64,000 bases of DNA from Castellaniella denitrificans (GCF_027214045.1 NZ_JAPWHE010000001.1:383501-447500); one strand, 5' to 3'; positions 51,852-62,275 are shown, counted from the stretch's first letter. Translations and numbers: made by a program. Notes: generated by a model not told the origin, from the letters alone.

Positions 51852-54500
51852 TCAGAAGGCCGGGCCGTCGTCTTCGCGGGTGTCCGCCGGGGATGCCGCT
51901 TTCTTGGCGGCGGTCTTTTTCACTGCGGCCTTTTTCACGGCGGTCTTCCGGGCCGCGGTTTTCGTGGCCGTCTTCTTCGCGGACTTGGCGGCGGTCGCGC
52001 CGGCCGTTTTCGTCGCTTTCTTTGCCGCCGTCTTGGCGCCCGCCTTGGCCGGACGCGGTTCGAATTCGAAGCCGACCTTGCCGTCGGCCTGGCGCACCAG
52101 GAAGGCCTTGAACTTGCGGTTGGTGCGGCTGGACACGAAACCGTCGAGCAGGTCGGTCTTGCCGGTGGCCAGCAGCTTGCTCATCTGCGCGGCGGGGATT
52201 TCCTGTTGCAGGATGACCTTGCCGCTGCGGAAGTCGCAGGCCTTTTCCGGGCCCACGGCGCGTTCGCAGACGTAGTTCATGCCGTGCTCGAAGACGCGTC
52301 CGCCACATTTGGGACAGGCGCCCAGCGGGGTGTGGCCGGAGAAGTCCACGGGCTCGGCGTCCTCGTCCTCGCGCTGGCCGAAGTCGAATTCCAGCTTGAA
52401 TTCGTCGGTGATGCGCAGCACGGCGGCAAAGGGGCGGCCCATCTTGCTGATGAAGCCGGTCAGCGGGCCCAGCGTGCGCTTGTCCAGCAGTTCCTCGACT
52501 TCGGCGATCTCGAAGGTGCGGCCGCCCGGATGCTTGCCGATGGAGAAGTCGCAGGCCGTGCAGGCGTAGCGGCGGTAGTTTTCCTTCACCACGCCGCCGC
52601 ATTTCGGGCAGGGGGTTTGCAGGGTGGCGTAGTCGCCGGGCACGGTGTCGCGTTCGTATTCCTTGGCGCGCTTGACGATCACCTGGGTCATCTGGGCGAT
52701 TTCACGCATGAAGGACTCGCGGTCCAGTTGCCGCTGCTCGATCAGCTTGAGCTGGTGTTCCCATTCGCCGGTGAGTTCCGGCGAGGTCAGCTCGTTGACG
52801 CCCAGGCCGGCCAGCAGCGTCATCAGCTGGCGGGCCTTGGCGCTGGGGATCAGATCGCGGCCCTCGCGGCGCAGGTAGCCTTCGTTGAGCAGGCCTTCGA
52901 TGATGGCCGCGCGGGTGGCCGGGGTGCCCAGCCCACGTTCGGACATGGCCTCGCGCAGGGCCTCGTCGTCCACCAGTTTTCCGGCGCCTTCCATGGCCGA
53001 CAGCAGCGTGGCTTCGTTGAAGCGGGCGGGCGGCTTGGTGGCCAGGCCGCGCGCCTCGATGTCTTCGGTGCGCACGCGTTCGCCGTCGGCCACGGGCACC
53101 AGCGAGGCGTCGTCGCCCTGGGATTCGCGGCCGTAGATGGCCAGCCAGCCGGGGGACACCAGCACCTTGCCTTCGGTCTTGAAGTGGTGGCCCGAGACCT
53201 GGGTGATGCGGGTCGTGACACGGAACTCGGCCGCCGGGAAGAACACCGCCAGGAAACGGCGCGTCACCAGTTCGTAGATCTTGAATTCGGCGTCGCTCAG
53301 TTCGCGCGGCACCTGCAGAGTGGGGATGATGGCGAAGTGATCGGAAATCTTTTTGTCGTCGAAGATACGCCGGTTGGGTTTGACCCAGTCCTGCTTCACG
53401 ACCTGGGCGGCGTGGGGCCTGACTGAACGGGCCACGCCCGAGTCGCTGTCGGCCAGGACGCGCATGGTCTGCTGCACGGTGCCGACGTAGTCCTGCGGCA
53501 GGTAGCGCGAATCGGTCCGCGGATAGGTCAGGGCCTTGTGGCGTTCGTACAGCGACTGGGCCAGGGACAGCGTGGTCTTGGCTGAAAAGCCGAAGCGCGA
53601 GTTGGCCTCGCGCTGCAGGGTGGTCAGGTCGAACAGGGCCGGGGACAGCTGCGTGCTGGGCTTGGATTCCTCGGTGACGTTGCCGGGCTGCTCGCGGCAG
53701 GCGGCGACGATGCTCTGGGCGGCTGAGGCGGACCACAGGCGCGAGTCGCGGGCGTCGGGGTCCTGTTCGTTCTTCTTGAAGCCCGGGTCGAACCAGCGGC
53801 CTTCGTACAGGCCGGCGGCGGCGACGAAGGTGGCATGGACTTCCCAGTAGTCGCGCGACACGAAGCGGCGGATGCGGTCCTCGCGCTCCATCACGATCGC
53901 CAGGGTGGGCGTCTGGACGCGGCCCACCGGGGTCTTGAAGAATCCGCCGTCCTTGCTGTTGAAGGCCGTCATGGCGCGGGTGCCGTTGATGCCGACCAGC
54001 CAGTCGGCCTCGGCGCGCGAGCGGGCCGCGGCTTCCAGGGGCTTCATGGTCTCGTCGTCGCGCAGATTGGCGAACGCGTCCCGGATGGACGCCTGGGTCA
54101 TGGACCGCAGCCACAGGCGCTGGATGGGCTTCTTCACCCCGGAATACTGAACGATGTAGCGGAAGATCAGTTCGCCTTCGCGGCCCGCGTCGCAGGCGTT
54201 GATGACGGCGCCGACGTCCTTGCGCTTGAGCAGCTTGACCAGCAGCTTCAGCCGTTCGGCGGAGCGTTTGTCGGTCGGTCCCAGCTCGAACTGGGGCGGG
54301 ATGACCGGCAGGTGGGTGAAACTCCATTTGCCGCGCACCGGGTCGTTGGGCGCCACCAGGCTGAGCAGGTGTCCGACGCTGGAGGACAGCACGTACTGCT
54401 CGCTTTCGAAATAGTCGCCTTCCCGGGTGAAACCGCCCAGCGCCCGGGAGATGTCCAGGGCGACCGAGGGTTTTTCAGCAATAATCAGAGTTTTGGTCAT
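51852..54500 (-). CDS. topB: DNA topoisomerase III with lysine/alanine-rich tail
   Basis: Type IA topoisomerase of 882 residues that decatenates and relaxes DNA. It has the Toprim domain (LIIAEKPSVALDI, CDAGREGELIF), the active-site tyrosine at 326 in ALTYPRTDSRYLP, and the VGRVQTPTL segment. Two cysteine clusters follow (CPKCGGVVKENY and CPKCGGRVFEHG), resembling topoisomerase zinc domains. The last 50 residues are repeats of KK-T/A-A, much like the tails of bacterial histone H1-like proteins, which likely bind DNA non-specifically. Start 54500 opens exactly at the Toprim strand. It is divergent from the DUF2157 gene. Confidence 0.95.
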   Translation of the reverse strand: MTKTLIIAEKPSVALDISRALGGFTREGDYFESEQYVLSSSVGHLLSLVAPNDPVRGKWSFTHLPVIPPQFELGPTDKRSAERLKLLVKLLKRKDVGAVINACDAGREGELIFRYIVQYSGVKKPIQRLWLRSMTQASIRDAFANLRDDETMKPLEAAARSRAEADWLVGINGTRAMTAFNSKDGGFFKTPVGRVQTPTLAIVMEREDRIRRFVSRDYWEVHATFVAAAGLYEGRWFDPGFKKNEQDPDARDSRLWSASAAQSIVAACREQPGNVTEESKPSTQLSPALFDLTTLQREANSRFGFSAKTTLSLAQSLYERHKALTYPRTDSRYLPQDYVGTVQQTMRVLADSDSGVARSVRPHAAQVVKQDWVKPNRRIFDDKKISDHFAIIPTLQVPRELSDAEFKIYELVTRRFLAVFFPAAEFRVTTRITQVSGHHFKTEGKVLVSPGWLAIYGRESQGDDASLVPVADGERVRTEDIEARGLATKPPARFNEATLLSAMEGAGKLVDDEALREAMSERGLGTPATRAAIIEGLLNEGYLRREGRDLIPSAKARQLMTLLAGLGVNELTSPELTGEWEHQLKLIEQRQLDRESFMREIAQMTQVIVKRAKEYERDTVPGDYATLQTPCPKCGGVVKENYRRYACTACDFSIGKHPGGRTFEIAEVEELLDKRTLGPLTGFISKMGRPFAAVLRITDEFKLEFDFGQREDEDAEPVDFSGHTPLGACPKCGGRVFEHGMNYVCERAVGPEKACDFRSGKVILQQEIPAAQMSKLLATGKTDLLDGFVSSRTNRKFKAFLVRQADGKVGFEFEPRPAKAGAKTAAKKATKTAGATAAKSAKKTATKTAARKTAVKKAAVKKTAAKKAASPADTREDDGPAF

Positions 54501-54565
54501 GAGGTTCCAGTGGCGGTCGCGTTTCGGGCCGCATTAGCGCGGATCATACGAGGGGGCATCACACC

Positions 54566-57082
54566 ATGCAAGTCGCCGGACACGGATTGCGGGTCGACGA
54601 CGAGACCCGGTGGCGCCGGGATCTGGCCCGAGGCGCCAGCCTGCTGGCCGCCGTGCTGGCCGGCGCGGCCCTGGTGTTCTGGGTCGCGGCGAACTGGTCC
54701 CGGATGACGCCGGACGCCCGTCTGGCGGGCGTCCAGGGGGCGTTGGCACTGTGCGTCGTCATGGCCGCGGTCCTGGCCTGGCGCGGCCATCGCGCGACCG
54801 AATCGATGGTGGCCCTGGCGGCCCTGGCGGCCCTGGCGACCGGCGCCCTGCTGGCCCTCGTGGGCCAAATATATCAAACGGGCGCCGATGCCTGGGAATT
54901 GTTCCTGGCCTGGGCCGTGCTGATCCTGCCCTGGCTGGCGGCGCTCCGGTCCGTGTTTCTGGCGCTGCTGTGGGCCGCGTTGCTGAATCTGTCGCTATGG
55001 CTGTTTCTCGATGGGCCGACACCGTCCGCGTGGTGGCGGTGGGGCGCGTCGATCCCGTCCAGCGCCTGGCTGTTGGGCCTGAATGGCGTCCTGCTGGCGC
55101 TGGCCGAGTCTTTGCGGCCGGTGTGGCGGGATGCCCGGCACCTGATCCGCCGGGCGCTGGCGGCGGCGACGCTGGCCTGGGCGGTCGCCGTCGCGGCGCA
55201 GGGCGCCGTGCAGGATGGCGCCGGCGCTGTCGGTCTCCTGGCGCTCGGGCTGGTCCCGATCCTGGCGGTCTACGGGGCCCATGTCCGCTGGCGCCCGGAT
55301 CCGGCGGTGGCGGCCCTGGCCCTGCTGGCGGGGATCGGCGTGGCCGGCTTCGTGCTGGCACCCTGGGTGGACTCTCCGGAAGGCCTGCTGGGCCTGGCCT
55401 TGCTGGTGCTGGCCCTGGGGCTGTGGGCGGCGCGGCACGCGCTGCGCCTGCGGGCGGCCTTGGCCCCGACCGTGGAGGCCGGGGCGGCGTCCGTGGCCCG
55501 GGACGGGCGGGCGGATGCGGGTTCGGCGTCCGGAGCGGATCGGTTCGCCGAGGACGACGCGCCCTGGTATGTCACGGCACTGCGGGTCGGGATCCTGGTG
55601 CCTGTCGTGCTGATGCTGGGCGTCTGGGCGGCGATCGGCTTCGAACTGGATTCCGCCGCCGACGCCCTGGGCGCCGGCCTGCTGTCGATGCTGCCCGGGC
55701 TGTGGATCGCCCGCAGGGCGGCGGGAGCCACCTGGCGGGAAGCGGGCGGCGTGCTGACGGTCCTGGGCCTGCTGCTGTGCGCCGTCGGTGCCTGGCTGAC
55801 GGCCGGCGAGGGCGCGCGAGGGGCCGCCTTGGCGATCCTGCTGGCGGCGGGCGCCGCGGCCTACGCCGGGACGCGCCAGTTTCCCGTGCGCCTGGCGGCG
55901 GCCGGACTGACGCTGGCGCTGGGGTGCTGGCTGACGATGCCTTTGGATTTCCTGTTCCATCTGGAAGACATTCAGGAGGCCGGCTGGCCGGCCGGACTGG
56001 CCTGGCGCCTGGTGGCGCTGCTGGCGTTGGGTGCGATCGTCTGGATCGGTTCCATGGCCGGGGCCCGCCGGGCGTGCTGGAGGCCCCTGGCCTGGGCGGC
56101 CCTGGCGACGGCGGCCGGCCTGGCCGCCCTGCTGTCCCTGGCGCAAGCCCAGCCGGGGCTTTGGTGGACGTCGGGCGGCGGCGCCCTGCTCGCCTGCGCC
56201 GTGTTGCCCGGGCTGCTGCTGGGCGCCTGGATGGCCTCGCACCGGCCCGCCCTGCCCGCCGGACCGCGCCTGGTGGCGCCGGCGGCCTGCTGCGTGGCGG
56301 CCCTGGGATGGATGGGTGCGCCGGTGTTTGCCGTCGCCCTGGTCGGCCTCGTCCTGGGGCGCTGGTCGGGCGCCCGGCTGGCGCAGGCGCTGTCGGTCAT
56401 GCTGGGTCTGGCCGGGCTGGCGCTGTATTACTTCGATTCATCCGACGCACTGGTGGCCAAGGCGGCGCGGCTGGGTCTGACGGCCGTCTGGCTGGCCGCG
56501 CTGGCGATATGGCTGTGGGCGCCGTGGCGCCTGCCTGGCCGGCCGTCCGGCGCCACGGCGCACCGCGCCCGGGGCCTCCCGGTCTGGCTGCTGGCCGGCG
56601 GCGCGCTGGCGCTGGGCGCGGTCCAGTTCCGGGTGCATCACTATGAAGCCATCCTTTCTCAGGGCCGTCCGGTGATCCTGGCTCTGGCGCCGGTGGATCC
56701 CCGTTCGCTGATGCAGGGGGACTACATGGCCCTGGACTACGCCGTGCGCCGTCAGGCGGAAGACTGGTTGCGCGAGCAGGAGCCGGTGCGGGCCGCCCTG
56801 CGGGCGTCCGGCCGGGGCTGGCTGCTGCTGCGACGCGATGGCGAGGGGGTCTGGCGGCTGGCGGCGGTGGCGGCCGATCCACCCGCGGCGCCGGCGGAGG
56901 ACACGGTGGCGCTGGCCTTGCGCTGGCGGAATGAAGGGCTGGACTGGGGGGGCCGAAGCTGGTTTTTCCCCGAAGGCGAGGGTGACCGCTACGCCAAGGC
57001 CCGCTATGGCGCGCTGCGGGTGGCGGCGGACGGCACCGCCCTGTTGGACGGGCTGCTGGACGAGGCACTGGCGCCGCTATAG
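54566..57082 (+). CDS. DUF2157/GDYXXLXY multi-domain membrane protein
   Basis: An 838-residue integral membrane protein. The N-terminal part (RRDLARGASLLAAVLAGAAL, FWVAANWSRMTPDARLAG) matches the DUF2157 type of eight-to-ten-helix protein; the middle has many further hydrophobic segments, possibly a DUF4401 domain. The last 160 residues are a mostly soluble domain with the motif GDYMALDYAVRRQ near residue 718 that defines the GDYXXLXY family. In many bacteria these parts are separate neighbouring genes; here they are one reading frame. No function is established for any of them, and no enzyme motif was seen. Confidence 0.8.
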   Translation: MQVAGHGLRVDDETRWRRDLARGASLLAAVLAGAALVFWVAANWSRMTPDARLAGVQGALALCVVMAAVLAWRGHRATESMVALAALAALATGALLALVGQIYQTGADAWELFLAWAVLILPWLAALRSVFLALLWAALLNLSLWLFLDGPTPSAWWRWGASIPSSAWLLGLNGVLLALAESLRPVWRDARHLIRRALAAATLAWAVAVAAQGAVQDGAGAVGLLALGLVPILAVYGAHVRWRPDPAVAALALLAGIGVAGFVLAPWVDSPEGLLGLALLVLALGLWAARHALRLRAALAPTVEAGAASVARDGRADAGSASGADRFAEDDAPWYVTALRVGILVPVVLMLGVWAAIGFELDSAADALGAGLLSMLPGLWIARRAAGATWREAGGVLTVLGLLLCAVGAWLTAGEGARGAALAILLAAGAAAYAGTRQFPVRLAAAGLTLALGCWLTMPLDFLFHLEDIQEAGWPAGLAWRLVALLALGAIVWIGSMAGARRACWRPLAWAALATAAGLAALLSLAQAQPGLWWTSGGGALLACAVLPGLLLGAWMASHRPALPAGPRLVAPAACCVAALGWMGAPVFAVALVGLVLGRWSGARLAQALSVMLGLAGLALYYFDSSDALVAKAARLGLTAVWLAALAIWLWAPWRLPGRPSGATAHRARGLPVWLLAGGALALGAVQFRVHHYEAILSQGRPVILALAPVDPRSLMQGDYMALDYAVRRQAEDWLREQEPVRAALRASGRGWLLLRRDGEGVWRLAAVAADPPAAPAEDTVALALRWRNEGLDWGGRSWFFPEGEGDRYAKARYGALRVAADGTALLDGLLDEALAPL

Positions 57083-57118
57083 GGGTGCCATTTTCAAGCA
57101 AGGCACTCCGATTCGATA

Positions 57119-57152
57119 GGCATGCCATGGTCCGCAGGGACCATTGCATGCC
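57119..57152. terminator. strong hairpin between convergent genes
   Basis: Arms GGCATGC-c-ATGGTCC (57119-57133) and GGACCAT-t-GCATGCC (57138-57152) pair at every position but one, with a GCAG loop. It ends just before the gluQRS stop and serves both that gene and the DUF2157 gene. No T-tract is present. Confidence 0.65.
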
Positions 57153-57157
57153 CGATC

Positions 57158-58024
57158 TCATTCAAACCGTCGCGCCCAGTGCGCGGTGGCTTCCAGCCAG
57201 AAGGCCTGCGGCGTGGCGGCGGGCAGGTCGGCGAATCCCAGGGCCTTCCAGGCCGTCCGCAGGCATTCCAGGGGCCGCGACACGTCCAGCGCGGGCGCGT
57301 GGTTCTGCTTGGACAGCTTGTGGCCGGCGGCGTCCAGGATCAGCGGCACGTGCAGGACGCGCGGCGCGCGCAGGCCCAGGGCACGGGCCAGTTGCCGCTG
57401 GCGGGCCGTGGAGCCCAGCAGGTCGGCGCCGCGCACCACGTCGGTGACGCCCTGATCGCCGTCGTCGACCACCACGGCCAACTGGTAGGCCCACAGGCCG
57501 TCCGCCCGGCGGACGATGAAGTCCCCGACCTCCGCCGCCACGTCCTGGGATTGCTGACCCAGCCAGCGATCCGTGAAGGTTTCCATCCCGGGCTCGACGA
57601 GGAAACGCCAACTGCGGATCGGACGATTCGTGGCGGCCGGATTTCCGCCCGAGGCCGAGGTGCCCGTCGGTGGCCGGCAGGTGCCGGGATACGGGCCGGG
57701 CGGCAGTTCCCGCCGGACGCAGGCGCATCCGTAGACGCGACCGGCTTCCCGCAGCCGGTCGAACGCGCGTTCGTACAGGCGATGGCGCGCCGTCTGCCAG
57801 ACCGGTTCGCCGTCCCAGCGCAGGCCCAGCGCCTCGAGCTGCCCCAGGATGACGCGATCGGCGCCGGGCACGGTGCGGGGCTCGTCGATGTCCTCGATGC
57901 GCAGCAGCCAGCGTCCCCGGTGCGCCCGGGCGTCCAGGTGGCTGGCCATGGCGGCGACCAGCGAGCCCGCATGCAGGGGGCCGCTGGGGCTGGGCGCGAA
58001 GCGGCCCACGTAGGGGCGGGACAT
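57158..58024 (-). CDS. gluQ: glutamyl-Q tRNA(Asp) synthetase
   Basis: A paralogue of glutamyl-tRNA synthetase that attaches glutamate to the queuosine base of tRNA-Asp. The 288-residue protein lacks the anticodon-binding domain, as expected. It has the class I HIGH-type site in [11 protein letters not shown], the KMSKS-equivalent GHKLSKQ, and the zinc ligands CxC, Tyr and Cys in [18 protein letters not shown] that mark GluQRS. The start overlaps the smg stop by one base (ATCA read on the opposite strand). The dksA neighbour seen in enterobacteria is absent. Confidence 0.93.
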   Translation of the reverse strand: MSRPYVGRFAPSPSGPLHAGSLVAAMASHLDARAHRGRWLLRIEDIDEPRTVPGADRVILGQLEALGLRWDGEPVWQTARHRLYERAFDRLREAGRVYGCACVRRELPPGPYPGTCRPPTGTSASGGNPAATNRPIRSWRFLVEPGMETFTDRWLGQQSQDVAAEVGDFIVRRADGLWAYQLAVVVDDGDQGVTDVVRGADLLGSTARQRQLARALGLRAPRVLHVPLILDAAGHKLSKQNHAPALDVSRPLECLRTAWKALGFADLPAATPQAFWLEATAHWARRFE

Positions 58025-58491
58025 CAGTGGGACAGCCGGCCTTCGTCGTCGGTCAGCAGTTCCTCGAACACCAGGTGGTCGACTTCGGCTTCCTGGCTCC
58101 AGAGGACCATCAGTGCGAGGACCTTGATCTCGGCCAGGGACAGGGGGGAATGATCCGCCGCCTGGGCCGCCTCGATCAGGATTTCCCGCAGGACGGGGGG
58201 CAGGCTGCCGGAATGTTCGAGGAAGCTGATGAAGCCGATCGCCTCGGTGCCCAGCGTCGCGTATTCCGTGTCGGTGTAGACGCGCGCGGCGTCACGGCGG
58301 GCATCGCGCATGACGGCCAGCGGCAGGCAGCGTTCGGTGGTGCTGGCCAGGTCGCGCAGCCAGTTCAGCGCGTCGTCGATGTCCTCGTGCTCGAACCCGG
58401 CAGCCGCCAGCTTGCTGGCCAGGACCTCGGCGCGCGGGCAGGCTTGGGGCGTGTAATAGTTTTCGAACAGATAAACCAGGATGTCGTACAT
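58024..58491 (-). CDS. smg: Smg (DUF494) family protein
   Basis: A 155-residue protein of the Smg/DUF494 family, recognised by its opening [13 protein letters not shown], the [14 protein letters not shown] helix and the closing [22 protein letters not shown]. The molecular function is unknown; in many beta- and gammaproteobacteria the gene lies between dprA and topA or near def-fmt. Here it is coupled to gluQRS with a one-base overlap. The start at 58491 follows the family N-terminus; an ATG three codons upstream (58500) is possible and neither has a good ribosome binding site. Confidence 0.88.
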   Translation of the reverse strand: MYDILVYLFENYYTPQACPRAEVLASKLAAAGFEHEDIDDALNWLRDLASTTERCLPLAVMRDARRDAARVYTDTEYATLGTEAIGFISFLEHSGSLPPVLREILIEAAQAADHSPLSLAEIKVLALMVLWSQEAEVDHLVFEELLTDDEGRLSH

Positions 58492-58552
58492 GGCGTTCAT
58501 GAAGCGGTTGCCGTTCCAGTTTACCGGATTCCTCCCGCCGCGCGGACAGGCC

Positions 58553-60571
58553 TTAACCGGCCTCGACGACCTCCAGGTCGATCAGGACGACGCCCTCGGC
58601 CACCTGGTCGCCGACCGCGTAGAAGACTTCCCGGACCGTGCCGTCGTGGGGCGCATCGATGGTGTGCTCCATCTTCATGGCTTCCATGACGATCAGCGGC
58701 GTGCCGCGCGTCACGGCGTCGCCCGCCGCCACGGCGACCGAAAGGATCTTGCCCGGCATCGGGGCGGTCAGCCCGCCGGCCGCGTCGTCGGCGGACGCGG
58801 CCGCCAGGGCGAGCGGATCGCGCCATTCCAGCGTCTGGCGCCGGCCGTGTGCGAAGACATCCAGGCGCGCGCCGTCGCGGTGGACGTCGCCGCGCGCCTC
58901 CTCGTCGCCCAGACGGACGCGAACGTGGCTTGGGTGGTGGCCTTCTGCCTGCCAGTGGAAAGCCTGCGCGGGGCCCGCATCCACCGCCAGGGTCCAGTCC
59001 TGGCCGTTCCGGCTGACGCGCAGCGTGCGTTCGCCCCGGGCGTCCTGCAGAATCAGGGTGCGCTCGTGGCGCCCGCCGACCCGCCAGCCGTCGGCCTGGC
59101 GCCAGGGGTCTGTCTGGGCCGGGGCGCCTGGACGGGCGAGGCCGTCGTGGTGCAGCAGGGCGGCGGCGGCCAGGGCCAGCACGGTGTCCTCGCAGTCCCG
59201 GGCCGAGGGGAACAGGCGCTCGTGTTCGCGTTCGATCAGCCCGGTGTCCAGGTCGGCGGCGGCGAAGGCCGGATCGTCCATCAGGCGGCCCAGGAAGGCG
59301 ATGTTGGTCTGCACGCCGGTGCAGCGCACCGCGCCCAGCGCGCGCAGCATCCGCTGCCTGGCCTGCTCGCGGTCCTGGCCGTGGACGATGAGCTTGGCGA
59401 TCATGGGATCGTAGTGCGGGGAGATCGTGTCGCCTTCGCGCACGCCGCCGTCCACGCGCACGGGGCCGGTCTGGAAGACGACGTGCGGCGGCCAGTGCAG
59501 GGCGTCCAGGCGGCCGATGCTGGGCAGGAAGTCCTTGTCCGGGTTCTCGGCGTAGATGCGTGCCTCCAGGGCATGGCCCTGGATGCGCAATTGGTCCTGG
59601 CGCAGCGGCAGCGGCTGGCCGGCCGCCACGCGCAACTGCCATTCGACCAGGTCCTGGCCAGTGATGGCTTCGGTGACCGGGTGCTCGACCTGCAGCCGGG
59701 TGTTCATTTCCATGAAGTAGAAGCGCCCGTCGGGCTCGGCGATGAATTCCACCGTGCCCGCGCCGACGTAGCCGACGGCCTGGGCGGCGGCCACGGCCGC
59801 GCGGCCCATGGCCTCGCGGCGTTCCGGCGTCATGCCGGGCGCGGGGGCTTCTTCGATGACCTTCTGGTGGCGACGCTGCACGGAACAGTCGCGCTCGAAC
59901 AGGTGCACGCATTGACCGTGCGTGTCGGCGAAGACCTGGATCTCGATGTGGCGCGGCTTGGTCAGGTAGCGCTCGATCAGGACCTGGGCGCTGCCGAAGC
60001 TGCTGTCCGCCTCGCGCTGGCAGGAAGCCAGGGCCGCCTGGAATTCCGCGTCGGCGTGGACGATGCGCATGCCTTTGCCGCCCCCGCCCGCGCTGGCCTT
60101 GATGAGCACGGGGTAACCGATGGCGCGGGCCTGTTCCTGCAGGAAATCGGCTTCCTGGCGTTCGCCGTGGTAGCCCGGCACCAGGGGCACGTCGGCGCCC
60201 GACATCAGGGTCTTGGCGGCGGACTTGCTGCCCATGGCGGCGATCGCGTCCACCGGCGGGCCGACGAAGATCAGGCCGGCGTCGGCGCAGGCACGGGCGA
60301 ACCCGGCGTTTTCCGACAGGAAGCCGTAGCCCGGGTGGATGGCCTGGGCGCCGGTACGGCGGGCGGCGTCCAGGATGGCGTCGGCGCGCAGGTAGCTGGC
60401 GGCGGGTTCCGGGCCGCCGATGCGCACGGCGCGGTCGCAGGCGTGGACGTGGCGGGCGTCGGCGTCGGCGTCGGAGTAGACGGCGACGGTGCGGATGCCC
60501 ATGCGGCGGGCCGTGGCGGCGATGCGGCAGGCGATCTCGCCCCGGTTCGCGATCAGGAGGGTGTCGAACAT
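58553..60571 (-). CDS. liuD: methylcrotonyl-CoA carboxylase biotin-containing (alpha) subunit
   Basis: A 672-residue protein with biotin carboxylase (ANRGEIACRIAATARRMGI, SAGGGGKGMRIV, NTRLQVEHPVTE), a central linker domain, and a biotin carrier at the C-terminus with the biotinylated lysine in EAMKMEH. This arrangement is shared by methylcrotonyl-, geranyl- and propionyl-CoA carboxylases; the adjacent carboxyltransferase favours 3-methylcrotonyl-CoA, an intermediate of leucine breakdown. It starts 10 bases after the carboxyltransferase gene. Enoyl-CoA hydratase (liuC), which often lies between the two subunits, is missing from this position. Confidence 0.9.
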   Translation of the reverse strand: MFDTLLIANRGEIACRIAATARRMGIRTVAVYSDADADARHVHACDRAVRIGGPEPAASYLRADAILDAARRTGAQAIHPGYGFLSENAGFARACADAGLIFVGPPVDAIAAMGSKSAAKTLMSGADVPLVPGYHGERQEADFLQEQARAIGYPVLIKASAGGGGKGMRIVHADAEFQAALASCQREADSSFGSAQVLIERYLTKPRHIEIQVFADTHGQCVHLFERDCSVQRRHQKVIEEAPAPGMTPERREAMGRAAVAAAQAVGYVGAGTVEFIAEPDGRFYFMEMNTRLQVEHPVTEAITGQDLVEWQLRVAAGQPLPLRQDQLRIQGHALEARIYAENPDKDFLPSIGRLDALHWPPHVVFQTGPVRVDGGVREGDTISPHYDPMIAKLIVHGQDREQARQRMLRALGAVRCTGVQTNIAFLGRLMDDPAFAAADLDTGLIEREHERLFPSARDCEDTVLALAAAALLHHDGLARPGAPAQTDPWRQADGWRVGGRHERTLILQDARGERTLRVSRNGQDWTLAVDAGPAQAFHWQAEGHHPSHVRVRLGDEEARGDVHRDGARLDVFAHGRRQTLEWRDPLALAAASADDAAGGLTAPMPGKILSVAVAAGDAVTRGTPLIVMEAMKMEHTIDAPHDGTVREVFYAVGDQVAEGVVLIDLEVVEAG

Positions 60572-60581
60572 GGCGGTTTCC

Positions 60582-62183
60582 TTACATTCTGAACACGCCG
60601 AAGCGCGTGGCTTCGACCGGGGCGTGACGGGCGGCGGCCAGTCCCAGGCCCAGCACCCGCCGTGTGTCGGACGGCGCGATGATGCCGTCGTCCCACAGCC
60701 GCGCGGTGGAGTAATAGGGATGGCCCTCATGTTCGTATTGGGCGCGGATGGGCGCCTTGAAGGCTTCTTCCTCGGCGGCGGACCAGGCGCCGCCCTTGCG
60801 TTCGATGCTGTCGCGCCGCACGGTGGCCAGGACGCTGGCGGCCTGTTCGCCGCCCATGACCGAGATGCGCGCGTTGGGCCACAGGAACAGCAGGCGCGGG
60901 CCGAAGGCGCGGCCGCACATGCCGTAGTTGCCGGCGCCGAAGGAACCGCCGATCAGCACCGTGAATTTCGGCACCGACGCGGTGGACACGGCCGTGACCA
61001 TCTTCGCGCCGTGGCGGGCGATGCCCTCGTTTTCGTACTTGCGGCCCACCATGAAGCCGCTGATGTTCTGCAGGAAGACCAGGGGAATGTTCCGCTGGCA
61101 GCACAGTTCGATGAAGTGCGTGCCTTTCTGGGCGGCCTCCGAGAACAGGATGCCGTTGTTGGCGATGATGCCCACCGGCATGCCGTAGATGCGCGCGAAG
61201 CCCGTGACCAGGGTGGTGCCGAAGCGCGCCTTGAATTCCTCGAAGTCGGACCCGTCCACGATGCGGGCGATGACTTCGCGCACATCGTAGGGCTTGCGTG
61301 TGTCCTGGGGGATGATGCCGTCCAGCTCGGCCGGGTCATACAGGGGCTCGGTCCAGGCGCCCGCGGCGGGCGGCGCCGGCCGGTTCAGGCGGGCCACCGC
61401 GTCGCGCGCCAGGCGCAGCGCATGCGTGTCGTTCTCGGCCAGGTGATCGGCCACGCCCGACAGGCGCGTGTGGACGTCGCCGCCACCCAGGTCTTCCGCG
61501 GAGACTTCTTCGCCGGTGGCGGCCTTGACCAGGGGCGGGCCGCCCAGAAAGATCGTGCCCTGGTTGCGCACGATGATGGATTCGTCGCTCATGGCGGGCA
61601 CATAGGCGCCCCCGGCGGTGCAGGAGCCCATCACGACGGCCAGTTGGGCGATGCCCATGGAGGACATGACGGCCTGGTTGTAGAAGATGCGGCCGAAGTG
61701 GTCGCGATCGGGAAAGACCTCGTCCTGGTTGGGCAGGTTGGCGCCGCCCGAATCGACCAGGTAGATGCAGGGCAGGTGGTTCTGCTGGGCGATTTCCTGG
61801 GCGCGCAGGTGTTTCTTGACCGTCAGCGGGTAATAAGTGCCGCCCTTGACCGTGGCGTCGTTGCAGACGATCACGCATTCGGTGCCGCCCACGCGGCCGA
61901 TGCCGGTGATCAGGCCCGCGCCGGGCGAGGCGTTGTCGTAGACGTCGAGCGCCGCCAGCGGCGACAGTTCGAGGAACGGGGTGCCGGGATCGAGCAGGCG
62001 CTCGACCCGTTCGCGCGGCAGCAGCTTGCCGCGTGCCAGGTGCCGTGCGCGGGCGGTTTCTCCGCCGCCTTGCGCCGTGCTGGCGATGCGTTCGCGCAGG
62101 TCGTCGACCAGCGTCCGCATGACGCGGGCGTTGTCCTGGAATTCCTGGGATCGCGGGTTGATGCGGGACTCGATGACCGGCAT
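60582..62183 (-). CDS. liuB: methylcrotonyl-CoA carboxylase carboxyltransferase (beta) subunit
   Basis: Transfers the carboxyl group from biotin to 3-methylcrotonyl-CoA, giving 3-methylglutaconyl-CoA. The 533-residue protein has the two crotonase-like halves: N-terminal [40 protein letters not shown] and [12 protein letters not shown]-terminal [34 protein letters not shown] and [17 protein letters not shown]. The FMVGRKYE and GNYGMCGRA segments are typical of the MCC branch. It follows the thiolase gene, with 92 bases between them, and starts the alpha subunit's transcription unit. Confidence 0.93.
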   Translation of the reverse strand: MPVIESRINPRSQEFQDNARVMRTLVDDLRERIASTAQGGGETARARHLARGKLLPRERVERLLDPGTPFLELSPLAALDVYDNASPGAGLITGIGRVGGTECVIVCNDATVKGGTYYPLTVKKHLRAQEIAQQNHLPCIYLVDSGGANLPNQDEVFPDRDHFGRIFYNQAVMSSMGIAQLAVVMGSCTAGGAYVPAMSDESIIVRNQGTIFLGGPPLVKAATGEEVSAEDLGGGDVHTRLSGVADHLAENDTHALRLARDAVARLNRPAPPAAGAWTEPLYDPAELDGIIPQDTRKPYDVREVIARIVDGSDFEEFKARFGTTLVTGFARIYGMPVGIIANNGILFSEAAQKGTHFIELCCQRNIPLVFLQNISGFMVGRKYENEGIARHGAKMVTAVSTASVPKFTVLIGGSFGAGNYGMCGRAFGPRLLFLWPNARISVMGGEQAASVLATVRRDSIERKGGAWSAAEEEAFKAPIRAQYEHEGHPYYSTARLWDDGIIAPSDTRRVLGLGLAAARHAPVEATRFGVFRM

Positions 62184-62275
62184 GACGTTTCCTGTTCCTG
62201 GAAGTAAAGAAAGAGGGCCCCCACGCTCCCGCCTCATCTGCGGGTGGCGGCCGGCACGCGGGGGCTGCGGGGGAT

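Noticed and set aside
62205-62275. A fourth copy of the GC-rich repeat between the thiolase and liuB genes
   Set aside because: Only the short GGGCCCCCACGCT head matches; the core and stem of the other copies are absent, so it may be chance or a remnant.
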